The notes beneath the pieces were generated by a model. The model had not been told where the DNA came from. It saw only the letters and a program-made list of their open reading frames with translations, and made no database searches. From positions 186,001-250,000 of the forward strand of contig JAQFVV010000553.1 of assembly GCA_028023455.1 (NCBI GenBank): DNA of 64,000 nucleotides, read 5' to 3'. Positions 25,500 to 37,690 of the stretch are shown one piece after another (positions within the stretch are counted from its first letter, which is position 1; each line of letters begins with the position of its first letter). Source of the stretch: Epiperipatus broadwayi. Its lineage: Eukaryota; Onychophora; Udeonychophora; Euonychophora; Peripatidae. The position numbers were made by a program, and so were the translations under genes.

Positions 25500-25640
25500 G
25501 TAAGTGTGATTCAGATACTCTGGAGTGATGTGATGGCTTCTCCTTAAATGAAGTCAAGATTATCTCAGCAATTATGCCCAGATAAACCTGTTAGCCACTT
25601 TATTTTTTATTCCCCACTCTAAATTCTCCCATATTCTGCT
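25500..25640 (-). pseudogene. LINE 3' fragment (same family as 44390-44880)
   Basis: Shares TCAGCAATTATGCCCAGA, AACCTGTTAGCCACTTTA and TTCCCCAC with the region downstream of the zinc-knuckle fragment at 44.4-44.9 kb. Only the 3' untranslated part seems to remain here. Confidence 0.6.
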
Positions 25641-26165
25641 CCATATTTTGAATGTAAACAGCTGCCCTCTTCAGATTTTTTTTGAACTAATAAATCAATA
25701 CACTATCTGCCAATGAATGCAAAACCAGAAAAATAGCACTACAGGTAACTGCAGGAGAGTACAAAGATCTAGCAGCAATTTTCCAAAGACAACCAAATGA
25801 ATTACTTTCTAATTATTAATATCAGTGTTTTGAATAAAACCAATTCATTATTTTGGCCTGGAATAAGGCTGCTACTATGTCAGGTGTTTATTATGATAAA
25901 ACTGACTTGTTATACATCAACAATTTCAGAAATTCAAAGTCTAACATAGGAATATTATTTTTAAAAAAGATATTGTACAGTTATTTATTTTTGAATGAGA
26001 ACATAGTAAATATATATATGGCTTTTGTAAATTTATTATGAAAATGCTCCCAATTTTCGATTATAAAGAAGAAGAAAAACCACTTCATTATGCAGACAAC
26101 AAATATATGTAAATTTGATCTTTAATATTAATTTGCATATTCATATTACATATGTAAAAGTGTCT
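25641..26165. other. No gene seen
   Basis: AT-rich. The block CTATCTGCCAATGAATGCAAAACCAG near 25706 has a weak counterpart at 30403, so some of this is diverged repeat. Confidence 0.4.
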
Positions 26166-26169
26166 ATAT

Positions 26170-26460
26170 TATATATACAGAAGCAAAACTCTCCATACAG
26201 TAGCACCACTCAGTGAAAGCCAGAGTAATCAGTGGATGCAAGGTTTGTACATAAAATCCCCACCAAGTGTCTACTAATCCAATATCCTCAGACTATATAG
26301 GAATATTGGATAAGTAGACAGTATATGGGGATTTTATGCACAAATTTTTTTGCATGCATTGATTACTCTGGCTTGCATCAAGTGGTGCTATAGTATGGAA
26401 AATTTTGTGTGTTAACAGCTTATGTAAGCATAAAGAATGGTGGTCATGTAGTATTTAATA
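26170..26460. mobile_element. HHR-family A foldback, ribozyme deleted
   Basis: Left arm AAAACTCTCCATACAGTAG to AATATCCTCAGACTA; right arm GGAATATTGGATAAGTAGACA to GGTGCTATAGTATGGA. The arms join at about 26296, exactly where the hammerhead would sit, and the core is missing. Confidence 0.75.
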
Positions 26461-26484
26461 TTTTATATATGTATAGAATATGGG

Positions 26485-26897
26485 TATTTTGTATACTTTA
26501 AACCCACAAGACAATACATTAAACAATATAATTACTACTGTACCCAAAACTTGTAAACAAAATGTAAGATATTATCCATTTTATACGATATATGTTGCTG
26601 TAGAGAATTCAAACACAACATAATGAATATCATGACTCCACTGTATTTGAAAATACCAAATTACTGCACTTTGATATACAAGGTCAAACTTACTGCAATC
26701 ACAACAGCAACACCAACTACTTTAAATATATTCATTAATGATTGTCAAAATTGTGTTCCCAGAATGCACCTGCATAAATTAAACATATGAAAGTGTACAC
26801 TAGTGCCTACTATTACTTCAAAGTTGTCCTCTTGTGCATCTATAGACTGATTAAAATGGCATTCCCATTTCAACTGGAACTTGTGTAAAAAACTATC

Positions 26898-26978
<81 letters not shown>

Positions 26979-27480
26979 CCTCTGTTGTGTTTGAAACCTC
27001 ATATGTAATAGATGAGAATTTGCACTTTCTTTATAAGTTTTGTTTACAACAGAAAATGTATTTAATATATTATCTTGTGGGTTTAAAGTATCACAAAATA
27101 CATATATATATATATTTACAGACACACCCACCCATATATATATATATATATATGCAGACACACCCACCCATATATATATATATATGGGTGTGTGTCTGTA
27201 AATATATATATATATATGTATTTTGTGATACTTTAAACGCACAAGATGATATATTAAATACATTTTCTGTTGTAAACAAAACTTATAAAGAAAATGCAAA
27301 TTCTCATCTATTACATATGAGGTTTCAAACACAACAGAGGAGATATTGTGACTCCTTTATCTGTTAATACCAAATTATTAGACTTTGATATACAAGGTTA
27401 AGCCTACTGCCATAACAATCTCGATTCTAACCACCTTAGATAAATTTATTAATGATTATGTCAAAGTTGTGTGTATAAGA
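26485..27480. repeat. Palindrome/duplication cluster with (TA)n (family E)
   Basis: A near-perfect inverted repeat with arms of about 180 bp spans 26978-27345, centred near 27165. Both arms contain GTTGTGTTTGAAACCTCATA, CTTTATAAGTTTTGTTTACA and the ACACCCACCCATATATA block. A direct copy of the right side begins at 26485 (GTATACTTTAAACCCACAAG) and runs to about 26755, paralleling 27220-27470. A roughly 80-bp (TA)n lies at 26899-26976. Long open frames on both strands (up to 195 residues) come from the palindrome and TA repeats, not a protein gene. Confidence 0.85.
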
Positions 27481-27651
27481 TCGATACTTCTAAATCAATA
27501 TTAATTATATATATTACAGACACTCCATGTGTCATACAGAAAAGAAAAATTTTATAATTGTAGTATTGTGCCAAGCATTCACTTTCAGTACTATATACCA
27601 GACTTATGGTGATGTATGTCTCTGTAATTTACATTGTAGACTGAGTTAATG

Positions 27652-27742
27652 ATATATATATATATATATATATATATCATATATATATATACAATATATA
27701 TATACATTAAATATATATATATATATATATATATATTTAATG
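27652..27742. repeat. Interrupted (TA)n microsatellite
   Basis: About 90 bp of TA repeats, itself arranged as inverted blocks (ATATATCAT, ACATTAAATATA). Confidence 0.9.
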
Positions 27743-27755
27743 TTTTCATGGTAGT

Positions 27756-27947
27756 ATGATGGAGATATATGATTTTTTGGGTAAAACCATGTGTTATTTT
27801 CTATTATATACTGATATTTCGATGAACTAGCACCCCCATTGTCAAGGTAAACTCTTGAAAAGAAAACCCTTGACAACGGCGGATGCTAGTTCGTTGAAAT
27901 ATCGGTATATAATAGAAAATAACAAAGTTTTATCCAAAAAACATCTA
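27756..27947. repeat. Foldback with PLE-like tail motif
   Basis: Arms of about 85-95 bp (27756-27850 and 27868-27947) are inverted: TATTTTCTATTATATACTGATATTTCGATGAACTAGCA against GATGCTAGTTCGTTGAAATATCGGTATATAATAGAAAATA. The GATG-stem-GAAATATC layout resembles the terminal repeats of PLEs, but C3 and U4 of a hammerhead core are absent. The right arm runs directly into the tetranucleotide repeats. Confidence 0.7.
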
Positions 27948-28701
<754 letters not shown>

Positions 28702-28767
28702 AATACAATATTTTTAAGAGATGTTTTTGATGGAAATTTTGAATGTGTTATTTTTTCAAATAAATTT

Positions 28768-29010
28768 AATTAGAAAGCACTTCACATAGAACTTCCCCAG
28801 GCCAAGAGTCAAAGTAAACTGACAGATTGATGCATCCAAAAGGAGGATCCCCTCATAATTAGAAAGTACTTAGTCTAGAACAACTGCCCAGGCCAAGTGT
28901 CAAAGGAAACTGACAGACTGATGTATCCAAAAGAAGGATGTATCAGTCTGTCAGTTTACTTTGACTCTTGGTCTGAGGCAGTTGTTCTAGATTAAGTGCT
29001 TTCTAATTAA
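28768..29010. repeat. Tandem plus inverted repeat, about 90-bp unit
   Basis: Two direct units (28768-28855 and 28856-28945) share AATTAGAAAG, CCCAGGCCAAG and AAACTGACAGA.TGATG. A third, inverted unit follows (28935-29010). The combination of direct and inverted units recalls the ribozyme composites, but no HHR core is present. Confidence 0.75.
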
Positions 29011-29089
29011 GTTGATTTAAATGGATAACTGCACACATTCACCAATTCCATATATATATATTACTAAATACTTTACTCTTCATTTACTG

Positions 29090-29200
29090 GAAATAATGCC
29101 TTCCATAATTTAGTGCAGTGGTTCAGTGTTAAACTCCGGAGCATAAGGTCCTCAAATTTATTCCAACTCTGGCTCTTCCAGTACTCAAATTTATGTTACA
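29090..29200 (+). repeat. Single tRNA-like family H unit
   Basis: TTTAGTGCAGTGGTTCAGTGT, then AACTCCGGAGCATAAGGTCCTC and TTCCAACTCTGGCTCTTCCAG, as in the arrays at 36 and 39 kb. Confidence 0.6.
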
Positions 29201-30138
29201 CTGAAAACAATACAAAGATTACCCTGACTTTTCACACAATTTTCAGTGTAGAATACAGAAATGTTTTTGTTTTTCACCACACTGTTTTGTTTTTAATATT
29301 ATTATGATCAATTGCTGCTAACATTATCCTGAAGTGTTGCTTCCCAATGTAGATATTAATAATGAAACTCTTTGCTAATTAAATCCTCTCATTCTTTAAA
29401 TACGTAATGGTCAGTTCTATTTGCATCATTCTATTCTTACAATTAAACCTTTATTCCATGCATTTTCCTTTGCATATATGTTTTCCAAAGTTGTTTTTAT
29501 TTCTTTTCATAATTTACCTGAGTGCACTTTCAGTGACTAACACCATAATCATAGCTATTGAAGACTGCTTTGTGAAGCATACGGACACAAAAGAATTACA
29601 TATACACAAGAAGGAAAAATCAATATATCGTATTTTTATAATCTTCATATTATTTATTAGAAACATAAGTTTACAAATGAAAAATATTCTACAAGATAAT
29701 ATTTGAACTTTAAAATTTAGAAAAATAAACTGAAATACATAATGAGAACAAAAACATTCTTCATATTGGATGATTTACCTTTACTGATTTGTAAAAAAAA
29801 AAACAATACTAAACAAATTATTTATTTTAATTCCATTTTCAAAATCAAAATGAATTTTTATTTAGACATTGCGCTCATTATTATTAAATTTTTACAACCA
29901 TTCTGCAGCATTTACAAAAACCCCTTTTCAGTGAATCAGTCACAACTTCTGTTTATCATAGTCTTAAAAACAAACATTTTCAAATAAAATATGACTGTAA
30001 TCATGCATTTTTTGGTTTAAAATAAATATTTTACAAATATGGTACATAAATATGTAAATAATTGATTGAAAATTAATTTTTTTTCTTTCTGAAGTAACAA
30101 TAGAAAAACACTCACATTCAAAGCCCCAAAATAAAGAA
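29201..30138. other. AT-rich DNA with a family G arm
   Basis: 29620-29770 matches one arm of the foldback at 24.5-25.1 kb (TTATTAGAAACATAAG, AATGAGAACAAAAACATTCTTC). The open frames here (29407, 29742) are hydrophobic AT-driven frames with no family signature. Confidence 0.5.
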
Positions 30139-30325
30139 TCTATCAATCAATGGCATTGTTAGTTCTCTGTATTATGATACAACCAATCAGTGACATTGTT
30201 AGTTTTTTGTATTATAATATAACCAATCAGTGCCGTTGTTAGTTTTTGTGTTATAATACAACCAATCAGTGCCATTGTTAGCTTTTTGTTATAAAACAAC
30301 TAATCACTGACATTGTCAGCATTTT
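30139..30325 (+). repeat. Tandem repeat, about 40-45-bp unit, 4-5 copies
   Basis: Each unit contains AACCAATCAGTG, ATTGTTAG and TTTTTGT.TTATAATA. Every unit carries a CCAAT-box-like AACCAATCA, which may be chance. Confidence 0.85.
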
Positions 30326-32685
30326 CAAATTTTAAAATCTGTATATCTGTATATACTGACATCTTGAATTTTTTATTAAATAATAATTTTAGTTTCAATT
30401 TCTGCCAATAAATAAATGAAAACCAGCAAAATAACATTACAGATAATCACAATGGCAAAAAAAGCTAAAGAGACAACAGTGCCATCAGAATGGCTCAAAA
30501 TGTGCAGAAAACACACTGTTGGTTAATAGACTGTTAAAAAAATAACAAATGAATAAGAAAAAAGATATAGATTGTGAGAGAAGAAAAAAGAAACACAATA
30601 TAGATGTGAGTGTAAGACATATGTATAATCAATATATCAAAAAGATTATACATACTACAAACCTCAGACTAACTAAATTTGTCTTATACAGTCATGATCT
30701 CATTATGATAGTTATATAAAAATAAGTATCCAAATAATAAATATATTCTACACATAAATACAAATCCTTATCAGTGTTTAACCCTTCTACACTGCAACAG
30801 GTGCAATGTTCTCCCTGATGATACATTTTGTAATCTTTCAACTTTAGACATCAACATTAAAATTATTCTATATCAAATTTCAATAAATTGTATTTAATTT
30901 GATAGAAATATATATTTACAAATGAAACAGACTCTAATAAATTATATTTAAACTTTGCAAATATTGAAAAAATAAGTTTATGATGAGAACAAAGATTTTC
31001 ATCATTCATCCATCAACAAAAAACAGTCAAAGTAAACATTTTCAGAAAATGAAAGCAATGTTTTTTGATTAAAAATTTTAAAACATGAATGAATAAATGT
31101 TAACCAATGGTAAATATATCCATATCTGCTTTAAAATATTAAAATTGCTTTATTATCTCATTTTGTCAGTGTCACTAATTACATTTATTAATTAGTTTCA
31201 CAAGGTAAACTAATGAGCAGTTTTCTTGGTTTTTGTTACTCCAGATTCTATTTTTAAAAATTAAATGTATACTTATAAAATAAAAGTGTAATCATGTATA
31301 CTTTTGATTTTTAAGAACTATTACACAATTATTGTTAAAAATAATCATGACCCTTAATATATTTTGCAAAAAAATCAAATTTTAGTTATTCAAAAAAGTT
31401 TTCTCAAAGTAATCTCGCAACTAATCTTGAAGTGGATTACAAAGGACTCATCATTAAACATGTGGAACAAGCCTAACTTTAATTTTGCCATCTATTCAAT
31501 TATACTGACCTCTTTAGATTTTTTTAAATTAAAAAAAAATCAATATTGAAAACTAAGCAATTTTGCTATTTTTTTTAAAAAAAAATTAGAAAATATCTCA
31601 ATAGATAGATGTACAAGTGTGATTTAAGGAAACATTACAACAGCCATTTTTCTGACTAAAGGCATTCAGATAATATTTTTAAGGAAGACTTAAAAATACT
31701 ATAGCAACATTTATTTCTGCAGAAATATAAGATATATGTGATTTCAAAGCACTTTAAATTATTTTTAACAGAAATAAAACCAAACTGTTTTGAAATTATA
31801 TATTTCATCATAATAAAACTTTTTTTGTTAAAAATAATTTAAATATTTTTTGATGACAGATAATATTGCTAATAAAAAGAATATCATTTTTTTTTTAAAA
31901 AAGGTGATTAACCCAATTTTAATTCAGGGCAATTACTACATTGGTTTGATTTATCTAACCATAAGTTAAACCAATTATATCTGCAAAGGTAAGGTAACTT
32001 TTTTTAAAGAACCATCAGAATTCGCTAGAAAATTCTAAACTTTAATAAGAGAAATATTTTTTTTTTACTTGTAGAATTTTGAAACCCCAATTTAATTTTT
32101 CTTCTGGAGTTCTAATAATAGTCTTATGAAAGTTACCTTACATCACCATTTTTTTCTTTGTTATTAAGTTGAAATGGAAGCATCTGTAACCCCCCTCTAT
32201 AATTGCCTGCCAATATTTTAAAAGAATAGAATGATACTACTCAATCTTTTAGCTCTCAATGGTATTTAATCGTGTTTATTAATGTGTATTAGACAGAAAA
32301 AGAAACTATATATTTATCTGATTTAAATATGGTGCAAATCATTTGATATCACTATTAAACATCCAGAGGATAAAGGCAGCACTTCATAAATTTTAATGAT
32401 CCTAAATATCTAACCAAAATCCCTTTAGCAAATGTAATCATAACTTCTATTTCAGTTTCATATACATTGAGTTGTGATTATTTATCTCTAGGTATTAATA
32501 TAATACCATCAATGATTAATAATGAAATAATTCTGGAGCAATCTATTGTCTGTGAATAAAGATGATAACATCTATGAAAATGTAACTATGTAACAATCTA
32601 GTATGATACCCAATGCAGTCTAGCCCAGAGGACATGTCTTGAAAAGGATGAAAAAGTAAAATTTAGTAGAACTTATATCTTTTCG
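30326..32685. other. AT-rich DNA, no gene seen
   Basis: 30800-31040 is another family G arm (TGATAGAAATATATATTTACAAATG). The rest is AT-rich without recognisable features; the frame at 31364 has no family signature. Confidence 0.5.
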
Positions 32686-32700
32686 ATCTTGACATAGTTT

Positions 32701-32813
32701 TTTTTTTTTTCATATGTCATAGCATTGGCTGGGAGGCGAACCCACAACTGTCTGCAACCAACTACTTGCTTGCAAGGCAGCTGTGATGACCTCTCGAGTA
32801 ACAACGCTTGACT
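32701..32813 (-). mobile_element. tRNA-derived SINE (class II head), copy 3
   Basis: Minus-strand copy of the 8936 family, with a T-run at the plus-strand left edge and the complements of box B and box A inside. Flanked by the perfect 15-bp duplication ATCTTGACATAGTTT (32686-32700 and 32814-32828). Confidence 0.9.
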
Positions 32814-32828
32814 ATCTTGACATAGTTT

Positions 32829-33804
32829 TCACTACTTTCTCATATAATATTTAAATTGTTTTTGTAAAGAGCCATCTATTGGAAGATAGAATAATCAGTG
32901 ATAATCAGCTGTGTAAAAAACCATAATCTTTAGTCTTTAAATTCTCATTCTCAGATCACTTTTGCCTTTATCAATGAGGTTGGGAATTGAATGTTGAAAA
33001 GAATGCAAACATACATCCAGCAACTACTTAAACTCTATTTCATTGGTTAAAATAAAAACTTAGATGCTAGGGATACTCAAGATTTCTCTAAGTGATATTA
33101 GATTAGGAGTTTTTCTATTCAGATTGTTAGAGATTAAAATTGTTGTTGCTGTTAACATTACTGAATGTTCTAAAATATATAGTTACTGAACTGATTCCTG
33201 ATTTATATAACTGTTCAAGAAGGTCGATTTGAGTTTAAAATCTTTGATTGGTTCAAATTTCAAGATTTTTAATTTGACAGGGAAATGATGTAAAAGTGAC
33301 TGTTTAATATGCATCTACATGCCATATGTCTTCAAATCCCAGACCTTATCAATAATGAAAAGGTGAGAATAATCTAGGGATTGTGATTTAAGTATTAAGG
33401 ATAGGGACTTTATAGACATCTGATAATCACTGATTACTCTAACTTATACTAGATGGCACTAGAGTGGAAAGCTGCCCTTTAACAAGGCGAAGTCACAGTG
33501 CATCACATCACATCACATTAAAGTATTGTTTAAGCTGGGGGTTTGGTGATTTGTTATTGTTTTCATCAATGAAGAAAGAAAGAATAATAATCAGAATTAA
33601 TCTAAAATCTACAAAAGAAATTATTCTATGTCATTCACATTTCTGTTAGTATTCTTTTGGAAGCGATGATGTCAAATATTTTTAATGTACCAATACACCA
33701 TTAGTAAGCAGCAAAATCTAAAAGAATATCGATGAATAAAATATAAATCCTTAGCCCAAAATTGTCCTCAAAAATAAAACATTGTAAATAAGATATGGAA
33801 TATT
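32829..33804. other. Mostly unassigned, with family A remnants
   Basis: 32865-32995 and 33390-33482 keep fragments of family A (TGATTACTCTAACTTATACTAGATGGCACTA near 33435). The frame at 33464-33649 starts in this remnant and is not a gene. Confidence 0.4.
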
Positions 33805-34335
33805 CACCATCATTTTTAAATATTATTGATCCTTTCCAAGATAAAGAACTGTACATTTTTCAATCCACAACCTTTTTTCTCTCTACATCACATTTACAAA
33901 CATCTTTATTTCATTTATTCATCCCACAAGGTCTCTTTTCTAAGTTTTCTTGTAATCTTTTTGGATCCGGTTTAATTTCAATTGTCCATCTACTAATAGC
34001 TCTTCTATTAATATATCCAGCAGAGTTCCATTTCAGTCTCAATGATATTTGTCCTATCACCCAAGTAGGTTCCTTTCAATAGCTTCTTGTTAATCCCAAC
34101 ATAATTTCTCCATACTTTGTTGAGCGATTTAAAGTCTATTATTCTTCCATTAACGTCCACGTTTTATATCCATAAGCAAGAACTGGTAAAGCATATACAT
34201 TAAAATTGTTCTTTTCAAATAGGCCAACATTTTTCCTTTTAATACTAAATTATTTCTACCAAAAGTATTCCATCCAAGTTTAATGCTATGATTAATTTCA
34301 GCCATTGTTTCTATTTGCAATAATAATCTAACTAA
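33805..34335 (-). pseudogene. RTE-like LINE 3' region, longer but decayed
   Basis: Minus-strand match to the RT C-terminal region, extending about 530 bp, further 5' than the other copies. It includes complements of the IPRD-like, WNS-type and Y-GSETW-neighbourhood blocks (TATCCATAAGCAAGAAC near 34170). Many stops. Confidence 0.7.
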
Positions 34336-34789
34336 GGTACTTGTAGTTTTTAACTTCTAATTTATTTTTATCAATCTTTATTTTCATTACCTGAAAAAGT
34401 CAATTGAATATTAAGATCTATAACTATTTTTTTTACTATCATCCATGATAATTCATAAATATTAGGATGAATAATTTATCCACAAAAGCATATATGTTGA
34501 TCCACTTTTTTCTATTTGTCATTTTTATTCGAGGATATCATCTACTTTGTAAAAAAAAAAAAACAATTCTTTAAAGTATTTTTGTAACTAAATAATTTAT
34601 TCTTTCGCTTTACGGAATCACTCATATTTCACTTCTTTTTAACGTTTTTCTTTTTCTTTTACCAAGTTTACCAGAAAATAAATTTTGTATGTTAAAATAA
34701 GTATCAGAATGGTGAAAAAGCTGATTGAAGTGTAATTCAACAAATAGTTTTGGAGAAATGGATCATCGAGTTTTCTAATAGTGATGACG

Positions 34790-35185
34790 TCATCATCATT
34801 TTCAACCATTATCGATCTACTGCAGAATGAAGATCACTTCAAGTTAAATCCATCTTCTCCATCTTTAGCTTCTCTTCTCCACATCACCCTGCACACTTTC
34901 TTATTTCATCCATCCATCTCACATGTGGTCTCTTTCTGGGTCTTTTAAATCTTTTGGAATCCAGTTTAAGATTTCAACTCTCCATCTATTATCATCTCTT
35001 CTATAAATATGTCCAGTCTATCTCCACTTCAGTCTTTTAATTTTTTCAATGATGTCAGTAACACCTGCTTGTTCTATAATCAATATATTTTATTTTCAGT
35101 CTTTTCTTGTTTCTCCTAACATACTTCTCTCCATATTTTGTTGGTGGTCTGAAGTTTCTGTGTTGTTCTTCTGTTAAAAATGTAA
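34790..35185 (-). pseudogene. RTE-like LINE 3' end
   Basis: Starts at the TCATCATCATTTTCAACCAT tail and continues through complements of the RWI/EL, HVRWMDE (CCATCCATCTCACATGTGG, 34909-34927), IPRD and GHI blocks. Clear, moderately decayed copy, 5'-truncated. Confidence 0.82.
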
Positions 35186-35230
35186 TTACAAGGAGAAATC
35201 GCTCTTTGTTAGACTATTAATTCCCTTATT

Positions 35231-35372
35231 CTTGGAGCTTTTTATGCTTATGAGCTTAGCCTTGCCAATGATGGTGAAATGAATATCAGTCACAGACCAT
35301 ATTAATTTCTCTCTGAATTTTCACCAATGTTGGCAAAGCCAAACTTATAAACATCAAAAGCTCCAAGAATCG
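35231..35372. repeat. 142-bp foldback
   Basis: Arms 35231-35281 and 35319-35372 are diverged inverted copies sharing ATTCTTGGAGCTTTT, TTGCCAA and GGTGAAA. No second copy was seen in the window. Confidence 0.75.
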
Positions 35373-36150
35373 ATGGAATCATCCTATTCTTGACCTTTTA
35401 TCAATGTATAAAATACTACTTAGCCCGACTCTGGGGGAGAGTTCTTTTCTCCTGTTAATTATATATATATGCATTAAAATATGATAATTTCATGCTTATC
35501 TGTTAATATAATATGGTATAAGCACATCTGATTAAACATATAGCATAATATAATCAAAAGATTGGGTAAATAAGCAGAAATATTCCCACCAGCAAACATT
35601 AGCTGATCCTTTAAATGGTGTCTTTCATATTCTACTGTGGTTAGAATGGCCAAATTCGTGGACATTTAAGATATCCCTTAAAAATTTCAATTATAATAAA
35701 TTTTCACTTTAAAATATTTTAAAACTTATATTTTATTTCTAATACCACATACAGAATAATTGAAATTAGTAAGAAATATGCAAAATGAGAGAAAAAAAAA
35801 CGAATATAATTGTGAGTTGGTTTTAAAAAGTATCAATTGATTAGGGAGTTCTGAGGGGTTGCTGTTTTGGTTGTAAATATTTAAAAAAAAAATCAATTGC
35901 TTCTAGGATTGTAAGAGTGGCATAAATGTGACATAATTTTAAGAGATTAACTCATATCATGAATATATTTTGATATGATCTTATTAATAATGGAGATGTT
36001 TCTAGAAATAAATTTTAAATGTAGTCAGGCTGTCAATGGATGGTAATAGAACACAATAGGTTAAAAACATCACATACGATTAAAACACAATGGCCAATAC
36101 AGTTTGAAAATATATATCAGAGTAAACTAATCAAATAGTTTATTGGTTGG
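35373..36150. other. AT-rich DNA, no gene seen
   Basis: Includes a 63-codon minus frame (35474-35665) with no recognisable family. Confidence 0.45.
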
Positions 36151-36159
36151 ATCACAAGA

Positions 36160-36800
36160 ATTTTGAGCAATGAAAGTGACCGGGATAGGTCACAAGCCAT
36201 GAAGCTTGAATTTACCAAAATCTGTCACTCATACCATTGCACCAAACAATTCACTGACTTAATATATATACTATACTGAAGAACTTACAAAATAGATGAA
36301 ACACTGGAGATTAGAGAAGAGCATAGGATAAATAAATAAATGAAGCGATGTTACACACCAGAAGTGCCAATACTCAAACCCTTTTGAGGGACCTTGCATC
36401 CCAGAGGTTGACACCCTACTGCTGTATCAAATCACACAGGGCAATAAATAATTGAATGACTTTATTGCCCAAGATCATAAAAACTTTTTGAGTGCCAGAA
36501 AAGCCAGTGTTGGAATTGATCTAAAAACTGTACACTCCAGTCTGACACTCTAGTATTGTTCTAAATCACACAGGTGAATAAATTGCTTGATTGTTCATAA
36601 AAGTGTTGAGTTCTGGAAGAACCAGCATCAGAATAGATTCAGGACCTCATATTTTAATGCTGCATTAAATCTTATTGGACAATAAATGATCAAATAGCTA
36701 TTGCTCAAGAGTTGATTTGAATGCTGGGAAATTCTGAACTAGAATCAATCCAAGAACATTACACTCTACGACTGGCATTAAACAACACAGGGCAGAACAT
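36160..36800 (-). repeat. Tandem array of tRNA-like units (family H)
   Basis: Three to four units of about 112-132 bp, in minus orientation. Each has a tRNA-like head (complements of AGAGTGTCAGACT and a weak box B), a CACTTCC/CTGGCACT block and a tail AATAAA..CA.T.AATTATTTATTG that leads straight into the next head. The A-rich tail joined head-to-tail to the next promoter-like head is unusual for SINEs, which normally insert singly. Confidence 0.65.
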
Positions 36801-37260
36801 AGAAGTAAGTTTTTTGATTAAAAAATAGGGATCTACATCTTTTGGAAAAGGGTAACTGCACTCAAATAATACAACAACAAATATTATTAGAACTGAGTCA
36901 ACCAATTTTCTTCACGAAACAGAAAGGGATGCCATAGTAACAATGAAAATTCTTTTCAGGGATGCGATATTATGATCATAAAGAATCCAAAGCTGAGAAA
37001 TGTTCATCATCTTAAAAACATTTTTGACTTTTCAAAGATAATAATTACTAAAATAATATTTATATATATGTAATTCGAAAACAAAAACCGGAAACATTAT
37101 ATAAAAGTATTAAATTGTAGGAAATATTTCTCGCGATCTCAACAAAATGAATTAGGTTGTTGGAAATATTTAAAAAAAAGTTTCTTATTCTCAGACGTGG
37201 AACAATTCTCCACAGAAGCATAACAACTCATGTTCTTAAGAAGTCGTATATTTTTTTAGG
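36801..37260. other. No gene seen
   Basis: AT-rich sequence without a recognised feature. Confidence 0.4.
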
Positions 37261-37291
37261 ATAGACATATCCTTAGGAGCTGTTGTAATGA

Positions 37292-37690
37292 TTTTTAAAT
37301 TATTCAAACGGAAGTCTATCTCCGATAATGCGTTATGTCCACGCACTCGCCCGCTGGTAAGAGTTTAAAAACTTAAAGTGAATCACTACATTCTATATAC
37401 GCCAACTTTTACAGACCATGCTTAAATCAGGGCTTGAGTCTATTATGTGCTTGTTGTTATAATCAAATATTCAATTGTACAAATCTATTTAGCATTGCAG
37501 GAGAAAGACAGTGTCTCATTTTTAACCGCCTACGATTAGACAAACATGATTTATAAATGTAAATCTATTATTATAAAGCGCTGAAAGCTAGAAATTATTC
37601 AAACGGAAGTCAATCTCCGATAATGTGCTATTTCTTAAATATTATAAATTTCCACGCGCTCGCCCGCTAAAATAATAGTAAGAGTGTGTC
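37292..37690 (+). repeat. Diverged direct duplication within a CpG-richer patch
   Basis: 37297-37370 and 37592-37690 share ATTATTCAAACGGAAGT, ATCTCCGATAATG, CCACGC.CTCGCCCGCT and GTAAGAGT. The second copy has an inserted AT stretch. Relatively rich in CpG for this window. Confidence 0.75.

Noticed and set aside
26745-27367. Overlapping open frames of 195, 126 and 62 residues on both strands
   Set aside because: They arise from the palindrome and TA repeats; the same peptide is read from both arms.
27860-27915. Foldback arm with GATG-hairpin-GAAATATC as a hammerhead
   Set aside because: The positions for C3-U4 are not CU in either arm. At most a PLE-like terminal motif.
28905-28950. CTGATG in the 28.8-29.0 kb repeat as a possible hammerhead
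   Set aside because: The core would read CUGAUGU, there is no following GAA at the right distance, and no stem I pairing.
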